In this document: one piece after another, positions 1-9,934 of the stretch
Position numbering within the stretch: the stretch's first letter is position 1
Layout: the number at the start of each line of letters is the position of its first letter
From: Burkholderiales bacterium
GTDB taxonomy: Bacteria; Pseudomonadota; Gammaproteobacteria; Burkholderiales; Burkholderiaceae_C
Direction of reading: 5' to 3'
DNA: 64,000 bases
NCBI GenBank assembly: GCA_947474755.1
Contig: CANJJE010000003.1
Span: 124,001 to 188,000, forward strand
Translations under genes and position numbers: made by a program
The notes under the pieces: generated by a model
Seen by the model: the letters and a program-made list of their open reading frames with translations, nothing else
The model's database searches: none
What the model was told of the DNA's origin: nothing

Positions 1-1
1 G

Positions 2-574
2 CAGGACTGGCCGCAAGCCGAATACAACATTGAGGGTAACCCTCTGCACAACCTGATGGACGTGATCCGCGAGGTGAAGCGCCGCGGTCTGCCGCTGCAT
101 CAGTGCACCTTCGTCCCCGATGCGATGGACCAGGCGACGTCCGACCACGGCTGGCAGTTTCCGCAGGACGCTGCCGTGCTCGCACCGCTGATTGCCGAGG
201 CACAGTCGCTCGGAGTGCGGGTCAGCTTGTTCATGGACCCTCTGCCACGAGCGATGCGAGCGGTGCGTGTGCTCGGTGCGCAGCGCGTCGAGCTATACAC
301 CGAAAGCTATGCAAGGGTGCACGGAACGAGCGATCAGGCCACGATCCTGGCTGGCTTCACTGCCACAGCCAAGGCGGCGCAGATCGAAGACCTGCAACTG
401 AATGCGGGCCATGATCTGAATCGCGACAACCTGACCGACTTCCTGCGTGCCGTGCCCGGCGTGCAGGAGGTGTCGATTGGCCATGCGTTGATCGCCGATG
501 CGCTGGAACTGGGCTTGACCGAGACCGTTCGCGATTACCTGCGATGTATCCATCGGGCGAATGCAGCCGCATGA
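2..574 (+). CDS. pdxJ: Pyridoxine 5'-phosphate synthase PdxJ (5' end cut by window)
   Basis: PdxJ condenses 1-deoxyxylulose 5-phosphate with 3-amino-1-hydroxyacetone phosphate to give pyridoxine 5'-phosphate, the last ring-forming step of DXP-dependent vitamin B6 synthesis in the cytoplasm. The frame is open from base 2, and about 190 C-terminal residues are present. They include the family stretches [14 protein letters not shown] and the C-terminal [13 protein letters not shown] that forms part of the phosphate-binding site of the TIM barrel. The ORF track starts at an internal Met (base 56); the true start lies upstream of the window. The stop overlaps the acpS start (ATGA). A pdxJ-acpS pair is common in proteobacteria, so the two are probably one transcript with nagZ. 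Confidence 0.96.
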   Translation, partial: QDWPQAEYNIEGNPLHNLMDVIREVKRRGLPLHQCTFVPDAMDQATSDHGWQFPQDAAVLAPLIAEAQSLGVRVSLFMDPLPRAMRAVRVLGAQRVELYTESYARVHGTSDQATILAGFTATAKAAQIEDLQLNAGHDLNRDNLTDFLRAVPGVQEVSIGHALIADALELGLTETVRDYLRCIHRANAAA

Positions 575-966
575 TCTACGGCGTCGGCACCGACCTCTGT
601 GACCTGCGGCGCATGGGCGCGACACTGGTGCGGCGCGGTGAGCGCTTTGCGGAAAAGGTGTTGGGCCCGCAGGAGTTGCAGGTGTTCCGCGCCCGACGCG
701 CCCGGGTCGAGGCGCGCGGCATCAGCTACCTGGGCACGCGTTTCTCGGCGAAGGAATCCTTTTCCAAGGCGATCGGTCTCGGTCTGCGATTGCCAATGAC
801 CTGGCGAGCCTGCGAAATCCTGAACCTGCCCAGCGGGCAGCCTCACATCGTCCTGCACGGGGAACTGGCTGCATGGTTCGAAGCGCGTGGGCTCAGGGCC
901 CATGTCAGCATCACCGATGAAACCGATTACGCGACCAGCTTCGTGGTCGTCGAGACTCAGACATGA
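571..966 (+). CDS. acpS: Holo-[acyl-carrier-protein] synthase AcpS
   Basis: AcpS transfers the 4'-phosphopantetheine arm of CoA to a serine of apo-ACP, activating fatty acid synthesis. The 131-residue protein has the usual length. It carries the N-terminal GVGTDL motif, whose Asp binds Mg2+, and the central [10 protein letters not shown] motif, whose Glu is the second metal ligand. The ATG at 571 is chosen over the longer frame at 544 because it overlaps the pdxJ stop in an ATGA junction and places GVGTD near residue 3, as in homologues. The stop overlaps the nagZ start in the same way, so pdxJ-acpS-nagZ looks translationally coupled. Confidence 0.95.
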   Translation: MIYGVGTDLCDLRRMGATLVRRGERFAEKVLGPQELQVFRARRARVEARGISYLGTRFSAKESFSKAIGLGLRLPMTWRACEILNLPSGQPHIVLHGELAAWFEARGLRAHVSITDETDYATSFVVVETQT

Positions 967-2078
967 AGAAGACCCGTTCTGCCAAGGCCACCGACCGCGC
1001 GACAACTGTGACTGGGCAGCCAGTTGCCCATGCCCCGGTCGTGCTCGACATCGAAGGCTTGCGGCTGAATGCCGACGATCGCCGACGCCTGCGCCATCCG
1101 CTGACGGGTGGCTTGATCCTGTTTGCGCGCAACTGGCAGGACCGCCAGCAACTCACCGAACTGACCGCCGAGATCAAGTCTGTCCGCCCTGATGTGCTGA
1201 TCTGCGTGGACCACGAAGGCGGCCGCGTGCAGCGCTTTCGCACTGACGGGTTCACACACCTGCCACCGATGCGGCTGCTCGGCGAGCAGTGGATGCGCGA
1301 GCCGCTGGGCGCCACCGATGCCGCCACCGCCAGCGGCTTCGTGCTGGGGGCGGAGCTGCGCGCCTGCGGCGTCGACCTCAGCTTCACGCCGGTGCTCGAC
1401 CTCGACTACGGGTGCAGCGCGGTGATCGGTGACCGGGCGTTCCACCGCGATCCGCGCGTGGTGACGCTGCTGGCCAAGAGTCTGATGCAGGGCCTGCTGC
1501 AGGCGGGCATGGCACATTGCGGCAAGCATTTCCCCGGCCACGGCCATGTGAAGGCTGACAGCCACACCGAGATTCCGATCGACAAGCGAACGCTCAAGGC
1601 CATCCTCGCCGATGACGCACGGCCTTACGAGTGGCTGAGCACCAGTCTGGCCAGCGTGATGCCGGCGCACGTTGTCTATCCAAAGATCGATGCGAACCCG
1701 GCCGGCTTCTCGCCGCGCTGGTTGAAGGAGATCCTGCGACAGCAGCTCGGCTTCACCGGTGCTGTGTTCAGCGATGACCTGAGCATGGCTGGCGCGCGAC
1801 GCATCGCGGGCGTCGAGGTCAGCTACACCGACGCGGCCGAGGTGGCACTGAACGCCGGCTGTGACCTGGTGCTGCTGTGCAACCAGTCAGTCGATGGCGG
1901 TGCCGCGGTCGACGCCTTGCTCGATGGCCTGCTGGCCTCGCAGGCCCAGGGCCACTGGCAGGCCGACGAGGACAGCGAGCAGCGCCGGCTGGCGCTGCTA
2001 CCTCAGACCGCTCCGCGGACCTGGGACCAGTTGATGCACGATCCGGTATACCAGCGAGCGCTGGAACGCTTGCCTTGA
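963..2078 (+). CDS. nagZ: Beta-N-acetylhexosaminidase NagZ (glycoside hydrolase family 3)
   Basis: NagZ removes N-acetylglucosamine from 1,6-anhydro-muropeptides in the cytoplasm during peptidoglycan recycling. Its products feed the same recycling route as Mpl, encoded later in this window. The 371-residue protein has the family signature KHFPGHG followed by DSH (the flexible loop carrying the general acid/base His) and FSDDLSM, where the Asp is the nucleophile. A Lys-rich N-terminal leader of about 25 residues precedes the barrel and may mean the annotated start is slightly long. The start codon overlaps the acpS stop. It is followed by a perfect 10-bp hairpin shared with rne. Confidence 0.95.
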   Translation: MKKTRSAKATDRATTVTGQPVAHAPVVLDIEGLRLNADDRRRLRHPLTGGLILFARNWQDRQQLTELTAEIKSVRPDVLICVDHEGGRVQRFRTDGFTHLPPMRLLGEQWMREPLGATDAATASGFVLGAELRACGVDLSFTPVLDLDYGCSAVIGDRAFHRDPRVVTLLAKSLMQGLLQAGMAHCGKHFPGHGHVKADSHTEIPIDKRTLKAILADDARPYEWLSTSLASVMPAHVVYPKIDANPAGFSPRWLKEILRQQLGFTGAVFSDDLSMAGARRIAGVEVSYTDAAEVALNAGCDLVLLCNQSVDGGAAVDALLDGLLASQAQGHWQADEDSEQRRLALLPQTAPRTWDQLMHDPVYQRALERLP

Positions 2079-2100
2079 TGCTCTCCTGGCCTGAATGAGA

Positions 2101-2128
2101 AACGGCGCACCTCTCGGTGCGCCGTTTT
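2101..2128. terminator. Bidirectional intrinsic terminator between nagZ and rne
   Basis: AACGGCGCAC, a six-base loop and GTGCGCCGTT form a perfect 10-bp stem. A short T run follows on the plus strand, and the A's at the 5' side give a T run on the minus strand. It sits in the 66-bp gap between the convergent stops of nagZ and rne, so it can serve both. Confidence 0.85.
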
Positions 2129-2144
2129 CACATCGACCGCAAGA

Positions 2145-5100
2145 TCAGGCCGTCGGGGGTGTGTCGTCCTGCACTTCGAACGGCAACTTCACCTGCGACA
2201 GATCGCGGCGTGTTTCGACCAGCACCAGCGGACCATCGTCGACTGCAGCGGCCGGCTTCGGTACCCGTGCGGCATGCACCGGCTTCGCTTCGCTGGCCAT
2301 TGCCTCCTGCGCCGCGCGGATCTTCTCGGCATCGGAATTGACCCACTGCAGACCGGCACTTTCAGCCACCGCTTGCAGGGCGTCGGTTTCAAGCACGAAC
2401 GAAGCGGCGAGTGGCGCCGGCGCAGCAACGGCGGCTGACGTGGCGTTGACCAAAGCTGGTGCGGGTGCAGGTTCCTGCGCGGCATAGGACGGGGTCGCCA
2501 GCGACACGACGGGTTCCGGTACGGCCTCGGCAAGTACTGGATTGGCCGCGGGTTCCAACCCGGTCACGGGTGCAGGCGCTGCGGATTCGTCGTAGGACGC
2601 AGCCACCGGTGCGGCCTCAGTCACCCCGTTCAACGGCGCTTCGTCCACGCCGCCCACCACCGATTCAGCCGCGGTGGCGCCGCCGTCAATGTCACCTTCA
2701 GCGCGGGGTGCCTCGCGTTCACCGCGGTCGCGGCGGTTACGCCCACCTCGGCCTCGGCGACGGCCCTCACGCTGCACGCTGTCGGGCGCGTCGCCGACAG
2801 TGGCCGACACCGTATCGTCGCCTTCGACCAGATCCGCATCGGTGCGCTCGATCGTCGTGGCGTCCGGCTCGGCACCGATCTCACTATTGACTTGCTCTGC
2901 ACGCATCGGATCGCGATCGCGGCCACCGCGGCCACCGCGACGACGACGGCGTCCGCCCTCTCGAGCCTCGGAGCCCTCGGCCGCTTCGGCACCCGGCGCA
3001 GCGAAGTCGGATGGCGATTCGACGAAGGCTGCAGCGGCCAGTGGCAATTCGTTGGACGCCACATCGTTGCCGGTCGGCATGGCGCGCACATCACGCTCCT
3101 GCCGCTCTGCGCGGCCGCCGCGTCCACCACGACGCCCGCTGTCGCGGCCCTCCGCGGATGAGTCGCCACGTACTTCCGCGCGGGAATCACTTCGTTCCAG
3201 CCGCTCGCCACGACCTTCGGCGCGCGGGGCACGGGCTTCGCGTGGGGCGTCGGCTCCTGCCGCATCGTCAGGGCGCTCGCCTCGACCACCGCGTCCGCCA
3301 CGGCCCTCACCCCGGCCTTCCGGACTGCGACCTTCGCCCCCCCGCTCGCCGCGGCGCCCGCCCCGGCCACCACGGCCGTTCCGATCGGATCGCTCACCGC
3401 GGTCCTCGGGCACTGCGCTCGGTGACGCAGTGGTGGACGCCGTCGGTTTCAGCTCAGGAGTCGGCGTGCTGCCGCCGAACAGGCGCGATATCCAGCCGAA
3501 GAAGCCGCCACCTGCCGCAGGCGCTGCGGCCGCGCGGGGTGCTGCCACGGACGCGGCCTTGACGATGGGAGCAACCGAAGCCGGGGCAGGCTTCGGAATG
3601 GCCGCTGGCGCGGGCGTCTCGGGCAACAAGCCCTTGATCACCGGCTCCTGCTTCGCGGTGGTTTTCTCGCGCCGGGTGACGCCTGTTTCCTCGCTCGCCT
3701 CTTCGATCATCGTGTAGCTGGCTTGCAGATTTTCCAGGCGAGGGTCGTCGTGTCGCAGGCGCTCGAGCCGGTAGTTCGGCGTGTCGAGGTTCTTGTTCGG
3801 TACCAGCAGCACGGTCACGCGCTGCTTCAGCTCGATCTTGGTGATCTCGGTGCGTTTCTCGTTGAGCAGGAAGCTGGTGACTTCGACCGGCACCTGCACA
3901 TGCACGGCGGCGGTGTTTTCCTTCATCGACTCTTCCTGCACCATGCGCAGGATCTGCAGCGCGCTCGATTCGGTGTCACGGATATGGCCGGTTCCGTTGC
4001 AGCGCGGGCAGGTAATGTGGCTGCCTTCGCTGAGTGCCGGGCGCAGGCGCTGACGGCTCAATTCGAGCAGGCCGAACTTGCTGATGGTGCTGAACTGCAC
4101 GCGGGCGCGATCCGGACGCAGCGCTTCGCGCAGCCGGGTCTCGACTTCACGCCGGTTCTTCGACTCTTCCATGTCGATGAAATCGACGACGATCAGGCCG
4201 CCGAGGTCGCGAAGCCGCATCTGGCGCGCGATCTCGTCGGCCGCTTCCAGGTTGGTACGGGTCGCGGTTTCCTCGATGTCGCTGCCGCGCGTCGAGCGCG
4301 CCGAGTTGACGTCCACCGATACCAGCGCCTCGGTGTGATCGATGACGATCGCGCCGCCCGAAGGCAGGTTCACCGTGCGCGAGAAGGCAGTCTCGATCTG
4401 GTGCTCGATCTGGAACCGCGAGAACAGCGGCGCGTCATCGCGGTAGCGCTTGACCTTGGATGCCGTCTCCGGCATCACGTGGGTCATGAACTGCATCGCC
4501 TGTTCATAGATGTCGTCGGTGTCGATCAGGATTTCGCCGACATCAGCCGTGAAATAGTCGCGGATGGCGCGAATGACCAGCGACGATTCCTGATAGATCA
4601 GGAATGCACCCTTGCCCGCCTTGGCAGCTCCGTCGATGGCGGCCCACAGCTTGAGCATGTAGTTCAGGTCCCACTGCAGCTCTGGCGCGCTGCGGCCGAT
4701 GCCGGCGGTGCGGGCGATCAGGCTCATGCCCTTGGGGTACTCGAGCTGGTCGAGGTTTTCCTTCAGCTCCTCGCGGTCTTCGCCCTCGATGCGGCGCGAC
4801 ACACCACCGCCGCGTGGGTTGTTCGGCATCAGCACGAGGTATCGGCCCGCCAGGCTGACCATCGTGGTCAGCGCAGCTCCCTTGTTACCGCGCTCTTCCT
4901 TTTCGACCTGTACCAGCAGCTGATCGCCTTCGCGGATCGCGTCCTGGATGCGGGCGGTGCGCAGGTCGACGCCTTCGCGGAAGTAGTTGCGCGAGATTTC
5001 CTTGAACGGCAGGAAGCCGTGGCGGTCTTCGCCGTAGTCGACGAAACACGCCTCGAGCGAAGGCTCGACCCGGGTGACAACTGCCTTGTAGATGTTGCCC

Positions 5101-5213
5101 TTGCGCTGCTCGCGCCCTTCGATCTCGGTTTCAAAGTCCAGCAATTTCTGGCCATCGACAATGGCCAGGCGACGCTCTTCGGGCTGCGTCGCATTGATCA
5201 GCATGCGTTTCAT
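2145..5213 (-). CDS. rne: Ribonuclease E
   Basis: RNase E is the endoribonuclease that starts decay of most mRNAs and matures rRNA, tRNA and RNase P RNA at the inner membrane. The catalytic half is intact. It has an S1 RNA-binding domain at about 39-120, DNase I-like metal ligands D301 (VDVNS) and D344 (VVDFID), and the Zn-link CPRC at 402-405 that joins dimers. From about residue 530 the protein is low-complexity: Pro/Ala linkers, then a long Arg/Gly/Glu-rich stretch typical of the RNA-binding, degradosome scaffold half. The length of 1022 residues fits proteobacterial RNase E. An AGGAG lies 6 bases before the ATG. It is divergent from rluC, as in many proteobacteria. Confidence 0.97.
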   Translation of the reverse strand: MKRMLINATQPEERRLAIVDGQKLLDFETEIEGREQRKGNIYKAVVTRVEPSLEACFVDYGEDRHGFLPFKEISRNYFREGVDLRTARIQDAIREGDQLLVQVEKEERGNKGAALTTMVSLAGRYLVLMPNNPRGGGVSRRIEGEDREELKENLDQLEYPKGMSLIARTAGIGRSAPELQWDLNYMLKLWAAIDGAAKAGKGAFLIYQESSLVIRAIRDYFTADVGEILIDTDDIYEQAMQFMTHVMPETASKVKRYRDDAPLFSRFQIEHQIETAFSRTVNLPSGGAIVIDHTEALVSVDVNSARSTRGSDIEETATRTNLEAADEIARQMRLRDLGGLIVVDFIDMEESKNRREVETRLREALRPDRARVQFSTISKFGLLELSRQRLRPALSEGSHITCPRCNGTGHIRDTESSALQILRMVQEESMKENTAAVHVQVPVEVTSFLLNEKRTEITKIELKQRVTVLLVPNKNLDTPNYRLERLRHDDPRLENLQASYTMIEEASEETGVTRREKTTAKQEPVIKGLLPETPAPAAIPKPAPASVAPIVKAASVAAPRAAAAPAAGGGFFGWISRLFGGSTPTPELKPTASTTASPSAVPEDRGERSDRNGRGGRGGRRGERGGEGRSPEGRGEGRGGRGGRGERPDDAAGADAPREARAPRAEGRGERLERSDSRAEVRGDSSAEGRDSGRRGGRGGRAERQERDVRAMPTGNDVASNELPLAAAAFVESPSDFAAPGAEAAEGSEAREGGRRRRRGGRGGRDRDPMRAEQVNSEIGAEPDATTIERTDADLVEGDDTVSATVGDAPDSVQREGRRRGRGGRNRRDRGEREAPRAEGDIDGGATAAESVVGGVDEAPLNGVTEAAPVAASYDESAAPAPVTGLEPAANPVLAEAVPEPVVSLATPSYAAQEPAPAPALVNATSAAVAAPAPLAASFVLETDALQAVAESAGLQWVNSDAEKIRAAQEAMASEAKPVHAARVPKPAAAVDDGPLVLVETRRDLSQVKLPFEVQDDTPPTA

Positions 5214-5880
5214 GGGTGCTCCTGTGCCGCCGGCCCGCAGGTCGGCGCTTCAATCAACATGCCGACACCGAACCTCGGTGCCGACTCATCGATGCACGAG
5301 AAATCTCAGAGAGCCCGACAGGAATCGCCCTGGACTGCGATCGACCACAAGGGTCGCCGGCGCAGCGTTGGCGCTTGCGTGTCAGTGCTTACTGCGGAGC
5401 CTGAGGCTGACCGCCGGGCTGTACGCCATAGGGCGCGAGCGCGTGGGTCAGCAGGGCCGGTCGCCCAACCACTGCCCGGTCTCGCCGCAGGGCCTCCGAT
5501 CCGCAGCCCGGTACCGGGGCCATCGCAGAACGGCGCATCTTGCGCGAGGAAGGGTTGTAGGAAGTCGACATCCGCAGGGTCACTGGACGCGGGCCACAGC
5601 CCGGACTCAGCCGACCTGGGGGGTCGGCGTACACCGGTCTGCAACCTGAAAACCTTGGTTTCTTCCGAAGCATCGCTTCGGGGGCTCGTTCTTCGTTTTC
5701 TCTGCCGCAACCCATCTGGACTGCCCGGTCACTCGGGGACGGGGCCCGTCGCACTTGGAGTGCGTTGCATCACTGGATGGCCGGAACTCGTGTCCCGACC
5801 GCCACGGCGCGCTGGAAGTGCGCGGGTAAACTCAAGAAAATCAAACACTTACAACGCGATCGTGGTTCAAAACATTATAG
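5214..5880 (-). other. Long putative rne 5' leader with several hairpins
   Basis: About 650 bases between rne and rluC hold no credible gene. Reading in the rne direction there is a TATAAT hexamer at 5879-5874 but no good -35 element. Then come a CCGAAGC/GCTTCGG stem (5665-5681), a GCCGACC/GGTCGGC stem (5610-5628) and a CACCGA/TCGGTG stem (5266-5280) close to the start codon. RNase E autoregulates through a long structured 5' UTR in enterobacteria (Rfam rne5) and pseudomonads. By analogy this is proposed to be such a leader. The promoter position is inference. Confidence 0.5.
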
Positions 5881-5918
5881 GGGCCAAAAACGGGCGCGGG
5901 GCTGCTTCTGGCGGTCCG

Positions 5919-6914
5919 GTGTCGGTGGCTCCAACGGTGTCGCGGGTGCAGGTCGATGAGGGATCGGAAGGTCAGCGACTCGACAATTTCCTGATCAAGC
6001 TGCTCAAGGGAGTGCCCAAGACCCATGTCTATCGGGTGATTCGCTCGGGCGAGGTACGAGTCAACAGGGGACGCGCGGCTGCCGACACCCGCTTGATGCT
6101 CGGCGATGAGGTGCGGGTACCTCCGGTGCGTACCTCGGAGCATGCGGCAGACAGCAGCGATGAAGCCACCGTTCCAGCGCGCGAGTTCCCGATCGTGTTT
6201 GAAGACGAACACCTGATCGCCGTCGACAAGCCTGCTGGCGTGGCGGTACACGGCGGCAGCGGGGTCAGCTTCGGCGTGATCGAGCAATTGCGCCGCGCGC
6301 GGCCCGAGGCCAAGTTCCTCGAATTGGTTCACCGCCTGGACAAGGAAACCTCAGGCCTGCTGCTGATCGCCAAGAAGCGCTCGGCCTTGCTGGCGCTGCA
6401 GGAACAGTTTCGCCAGCGCGAAACCGGCAAGACGTACGCCGCGTTGGTGCTGGGCATATGGCCGGCGTCGAAGAAAGTCATCGACGTGGCGCTGCACAAG
6501 TTCCTGTCGCCCGGGGGCGAGCGACGCGTCCGGGCGGTCGATGCGGACGATGCCGATGGTCGCCGTTCGATCACGCTGGTCAAGGTTGTGCAGGCCTACG
6601 CCTCCCACACGCTGCTCGATGTGACGATCAAGACCGGCCGCACCCATCAGATCCGGGTCCACCTGCTGCACGAGGGCCATCCCATCGTTGGCGACGACAA
6701 GTATGGCGACTTCGACGCCAACCGGGCGCTGTCCCGTGGCGCGGCCGTCCCCCGTTTGCGCTTCGGAAGGATGTTCCTGCATGCGCGTCGCTTGAAGTTC
6801 CGGCACCCTGCGAGTGGCGAGGTCATCGAACTGCAGTCGCCACTGCCCCCAGAATGCGTCGCTTTGCTGCAAGCACTGACACCTCGGCTGATGTCCGGGA
6901 CACCCACACCATGA
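5919..6914 (+). CDS. rluC: 23S rRNA pseudouridine(955/2504/2580) synthase RluC
   Basis: RluC isomerises three uridines of 23S rRNA to pseudouridine. An N-terminal S4-like domain (GQRLDNFLIK, then SGEVRVN) is followed by the RluA-family catalytic core. That core has the HRLDKETSGLLL motif containing the essential Asp, and the TGRTHQIRVHL motif. The frame in the ORF track is open far upstream, but that part is antisense to rne. The start is uncertain: GTG codons at 5862, 5919, 5925 and 5937 are possible and none has a strong ribosome site. 5919 gives 331 residues, closest to the E. coli length of 319. The stop overlaps the next ATG (ATGA). Confidence 0.92.
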   Translation: MSVAPTVSRVQVDEGSEGQRLDNFLIKLLKGVPKTHVYRVIRSGEVRVNRGRAAADTRLMLGDEVRVPPVRTSEHAADSSDEATVPAREFPIVFEDEHLIAVDKPAGVAVHGGSGVSFGVIEQLRRARPEAKFLELVHRLDKETSGLLLIAKKRSALLALQEQFRQRETGKTYAALVLGIWPASKKVIDVALHKFLSPGGERRVRAVDADDADGRRSITLVKVVQAYASHTLLDVTIKTGRTHQIRVHLLHEGHPIVGDDKYGDFDANRALSRGAAVPRLRFGRMFLHARRLKFRHPASGEVIELQSPLPPECVALLQALTPRLMSGTPTP

Positions 6915-7573
6915 ACCGCCCGCGCAGTTTTGACTTGATCGTTTTCGACTGGGACGGCACGCTGTATGACTCCACTGCGTTCATTGCCCGCTGCATCCAG
7001 GCCTCGTGCGCCGATCTGGCTCTGCCGGTGCCCAGTCTGCAGGACGCCAGCTATGTGATCGGCATGGGCTTGAGCGAAGCGTTGCAGCACGCTGCACCTG
7101 GCCTGGCACCCAATCGCTACCCCGAGTTGAGCGCGCGCTACAAGCACCATTACATGGCCCGGCAGAACGACTTGAACCTGTTCGAGGGCACGCTGCCGAT
7201 GCTGCAGGCGCTGAGGCAGCGTCAGCACAGTCTGGCCATTGCCACCGGCAAGACGCGGCGCGGGCTGGACGATGTATTGCACACAGAGCAGCTGAAAGAT
7301 CTGTTCGACGCCACTCGTACCGCCGACGAAACCCGCTCGAAGCCGCATCCCCAGATGCTGCAGGAACTGATGGCCGAAGTCGGTATCGCGCCCGAACGCA
7401 CACTGATGATCGGCGACACCACCCATGACCTGCAGATGGCGAGGCACGCAGGTGTGGCGAGTGTCGGCGTCAGTTATGGTGCGCACGAGCCGGCGTCGTT
7501 CGCGGCATTCACACCCTTGCACATCGCCCACTCGGTGGCTGAGCTCGACACCTGGCTGGCGCACTCGGCCTGA
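6911..7573 (+). CDS. HAD-superfamily phosphatase, phosphoglycolate phosphatase-like
   Basis: This is a 220-residue subclass IA HAD hydrolase. Motif I is FDWDGTLYDS, which supplies the nucleophile and acid/base Asp. Motif II lies around AIATGKTRR, motif III is the Lys in SKPHPQM, and motif IV is GDTTHDLQMA with the Mg2+-binding acids. A helical cap sits between motifs I and II. The family includes Gph and PpaX; the substrate cannot be told from sequence. The ATG overlaps the rluC stop and the next gene follows within 20 bases, suggesting one operon. Burkholderiales often keep this gene next to rluC. Confidence 0.88.
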   Translation: MNRPRSFDLIVFDWDGTLYDSTAFIARCIQASCADLALPVPSLQDASYVIGMGLSEALQHAAPGLAPNRYPELSARYKHHYMARQNDLNLFEGTLPMLQALRQRQHSLAIATGKTRRGLDDVLHTEQLKDLFDATRTADETRSKPHPQMLQELMAEVGIAPERTLMIGDTTHDLQMARHAGVASVGVSYGAHEPASFAAFTPLHIAHSVAELDTWLAHSA

Positions 7574-7593
7574 ATCTCATCTGCCCGAACAGC

Positions 7594-8031
7594 ATGCCCG
7601 ACATCGAACCGGCCGCCGTGCCCGTGCCCTTGTGTGCTTCCGATGCGCTGGTGGAGCGTGGTGATGCCCTCGTGTTCGAGGTGCAGCAGTGGCGCCGGAA
7701 GGTCAGTGCGTTCGTGATGCGCTTCGAGGACCGGGTGGTCGCCTACCTCAACCGCTGCGCTCACGTGCCCGCCGAGATGGACTGGCAGGAAGGCAAGTTC
7801 CTCGACGGTGAGCGCAAGCTGATCATCTGCTCGATCCATGGCGCCACCTACGACCCGCTCAGCGGGCGCTGTACAGGCGGCCCCTGCGTCGGTGGGCAGC
7901 TCACCGCCCTGCGCGTCGAGGAACGCGGCGCGCAGGTGTATTGGTATCCTTCCGCCGCCATCAAGCCAGTGCCGATTCCCACCCTTCGTGACGCACACGT
8001 TGCTGGTGTGCGCAACGAAAGCCCCCCATGA
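7594..8031 (+). CDS. Rieske [2Fe-2S] domain protein
   Basis: A 145-residue soluble protein that is essentially one Rieske domain. The cluster ligands are visible as C-x-H (RCAHVP) and, 40 residues later, C-x2-H (CSIHGA), followed by the GPC turn typical of this fold. There is no transmembrane segment and no oxygenase catalytic domain, so it is more like a free ferredoxin-type Rieske protein than a ring-hydroxylating enzyme. The electron partner is unknown. It lies between the HAD phosphatase and sppA, and its TGA overlaps the sppA ATG. The function within this operon is not established. Confidence 0.85.
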   Translation: MPDIEPAAVPVPLCASDALVERGDALVFEVQQWRRKVSAFVMRFEDRVVAYLNRCAHVPAEMDWQEGKFLDGERKLIICSIHGATYDPLSGRCTGGPCVGGQLTALRVEERGAQVYWYPSAAIKPVPIPTLRDAHVAGVRNESPP

Positions 8032-9008
8032 GTTCCGACGACGACGTGTCTGCCTCGCGCGCTTCGACTGCGGGCCCACCCTCCCGCAGCGGTTGGGACA
8101 ACGCAGCAGAGCAACTCCTGCACCTGTACCTGCAGGACCGGCGCAGTGAACGCCGCTGGCGCATGTTCTTGAGGTTGCTGTGGCTGGCGCTTTTTGCCGG
8201 GCTGGCGTGGACCCTTCTGAGCGACCGCCTGCAAGCAAGCACGCCCATCGGCCCGCATACCGCCCTGGTGGAAGTGCGCGGAGAGATCGCGGCCGACACC
8301 GAGGCCAGCGCCGAACTGCTGGTCTCGGCCTTGAAGAACGCCTTCGAGGACGACGGTTCGCGGGCGGTGGTTCTGCGAATCAATTCGCCCGGTGGCAGCC
8401 CGGTGCAGGCCGGTATCGTCTATGACGAGATCAAGCGCCTGAAGGCCCTGCACAACAAGAAGGTCTATGCGGTGGTCGAGGAAATGTGTGCCTCCGGCGC
8501 CTACTACATCGCCGCTGCGGCCGATGACATCTACACCGACAAGGCCAGTGTCGTCGGCTCGATCGGCGTGCTGATGGACAGCTTCGGCTTCACCGGCGTG
8601 ATGGAAAGATACGGTATCGAGCGGCGGCTGCTCACCGCCGGCGCCAATAAAGGCATCGGCGACCCGTTCTCGCCACTGACCGACCAGCAGCGCGCCTACC
8701 TCCAGGCCACGCTGGATCAGATTCACCAGCAGTTCATCGCGGTGGTCAAGGAAGGCCGTGGCGATCGGCTGAAGGAAACACCGGATACCTTCTCAGGCCT
8801 GTTCTGGAATGGCGAGGAAGCCATCAAGCTGGGCCTGGCCGACCACCTCGGCAACCTGGACTATGTGGCGCGCGAGGTGGTGCATGCCGAAGACATCATC
8901 GACTACACGCCGAAAGAAAATGTGGTCGAGCGACTGGCCAAGCGTTTCGGTGCATCGATCGGCGCCGGAGCGATCCACGCGATGAACAGCATCGGACGCA
9001 TTCGCTGA
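8028..9008 (+). CDS. sppA: Signal peptide peptidase SppA, S49 family
   Basis: A membrane-anchored serine protease that degrades cleaved signal peptides in the inner membrane. A charged N-terminus of about 55 residues is followed by one transmembrane helix (LLWLALFAGLAWTLL) and one S49 protease domain. The Ser/Lys dyad is readable: S156 in CASGAYY and K208 in GANKGIGDPF. The 52-residue spacing equals that of Bacillus SppA (S147/K199). At 326 residues it is the short, single-domain form rather than the duplicated E. coli enzyme. The start overlaps the Rieske gene stop in an ATGA junction. Confidence 0.93.
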   Translation: MSSDDDVSASRASTAGPPSRSGWDNAAEQLLHLYLQDRRSERRWRMFLRLLWLALFAGLAWTLLSDRLQASTPIGPHTALVEVRGEIAADTEASAELLVSALKNAFEDDGSRAVVLRINSPGGSPVQAGIVYDEIKRLKALHNKKVYAVVEEMCASGAYYIAAAADDIYTDKASVVGSIGVLMDSFGFTGVMERYGIERRLLTAGANKGIGDPFSPLTDQQRAYLQATLDQIHQQFIAVVKEGRGDRLKETPDTFSGLFWNGEEAIKLGLADHLGNLDYVAREVVHAEDIIDYTPKENVVERLAKRFGASIGAGAIHAMNSIGRIR

Positions 9009-9040
9009 ACTTCGGCACTTTCTTGTTTCTCGCTTCATTG

Positions 9041-9880
9041 ATGTCTGATCGACTGGCGGTACTGCCGCAATACCTGCTGCCCAAACAGGCGATGACACGC
9101 CTTGCCGGCCTCATCGCCAGCGCCGAGGGCGGTGCCTGGACGACGTGGCTGATCAACTGGTTCGTCGCCCGCTACGGTGTGAACATGGCCGAGGCGGCCG
9201 AGCCCGACATTGCGCGCTATGCGAGCTTCAATGCGTTCTTCACCCGTGCGCTGAAACCAGGTGCCCGCCCGCTGGCCGACGCGCCGTGGGTGTGTCCGGT
9301 CGATGGCGCCATCAGTCAGATCGGGCCGCTCGACGGCGAGCGTCTGGTGCAGGCCAAGGGACATCGCTACACGGCAACTGCGCTGGTGGGTGGTGATGCA
9401 GCGCTTGCATGTGAATTCCACGGCGGCCACTTCGCGACGCTATACCTGAGCCCGCGCGACTACCACCGCATCCATATGCCCGCGGCCGGGCGCCTGCGTC
9501 GCATGATCCATGTGCCCGGTGAGTTGTTCTCGGTCAACCCGACCACGGCGCGCGGTGTCCCCGGTTTGTTCGCGCGCAATGAGCGCGTGGTGTGTGTCTT
9601 CGATGGTGAGCACGCACCGTTCGTGATGGTGCTGGTCGGCGCGACCATCGTCGGCAGCATGGCCACCACCTGGCACGGCGTCGTCAACCCGCCGCGACCG
9701 GGTCACTTGCGCGAATGGACTTACGCGCCAGGCGATGTCAGCCTGTCTCGCGGCCAGGAGATGGGTCGCTTCCTGCTCGGCTCGACCGTGGTGATGCTGT
9801 TTCCGCCAGGACCGTTGTCGTTCAACCCCGGCTGGGCACCAGGTGGCTCGATTTGCATGGGCGAGGCGATGTCTTTCTGA
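9041..9880 (+). CDS. psd: Phosphatidylserine decarboxylase proenzyme
   Basis: Psd converts phosphatidylserine to phosphatidylethanolamine at the inner membrane. The 279-residue proenzyme carries the LGST self-cleavage motif. Cleavage before S248 would give a beta chain and a small alpha chain with a pyruvoyl cofactor (E. coli cleaves before S254). The RDYHRIHMP block containing the charge-relay His is also present. The ORF track starts at a TTG (9023); the ATG at 9041 is preferred because homologues begin close to the SDRLAVLPQYLLPK segment. It is the last gene of the rluC-psd run and faces plsC. Confidence 0.95.
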   Translation: MSDRLAVLPQYLLPKQAMTRLAGLIASAEGGAWTTWLINWFVARYGVNMAEAAEPDIARYASFNAFFTRALKPGARPLADAPWVCPVDGAISQIGPLDGERLVQAKGHRYTATALVGGDAALACEFHGGHFATLYLSPRDYHRIHMPAAGRLRRMIHVPGELFSVNPTTARGVPGLFARNERVVCVFDGEHAPFVMVLVGATIVGSMATTWHGVVNPPRPGHLREWTYAPGDVSLSRGQEMGRFLLGSTVVMLFPPGPLSFNPGWAPGGSICMGEAMSF

Positions 9881-9934
9881 CATTCGCGCTCAGCGCGGGA
9901 GCGTTGCGCGCCGGGTCACGGTGTTGCGCCCATG

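Noticed and set aside
5874-5879. TATAAT on the minus strand as a firm rne promoter
   Set aside because: No acceptable -35 element at 16-18 bases; kept only as part of the leader description.
3723-5900. Long plus-strand ORF (start of the 1063-aa frame)
   Set aside because: Antisense to rne; only the part after about 5919 is RluC. High GC keeps the opposite frame open.
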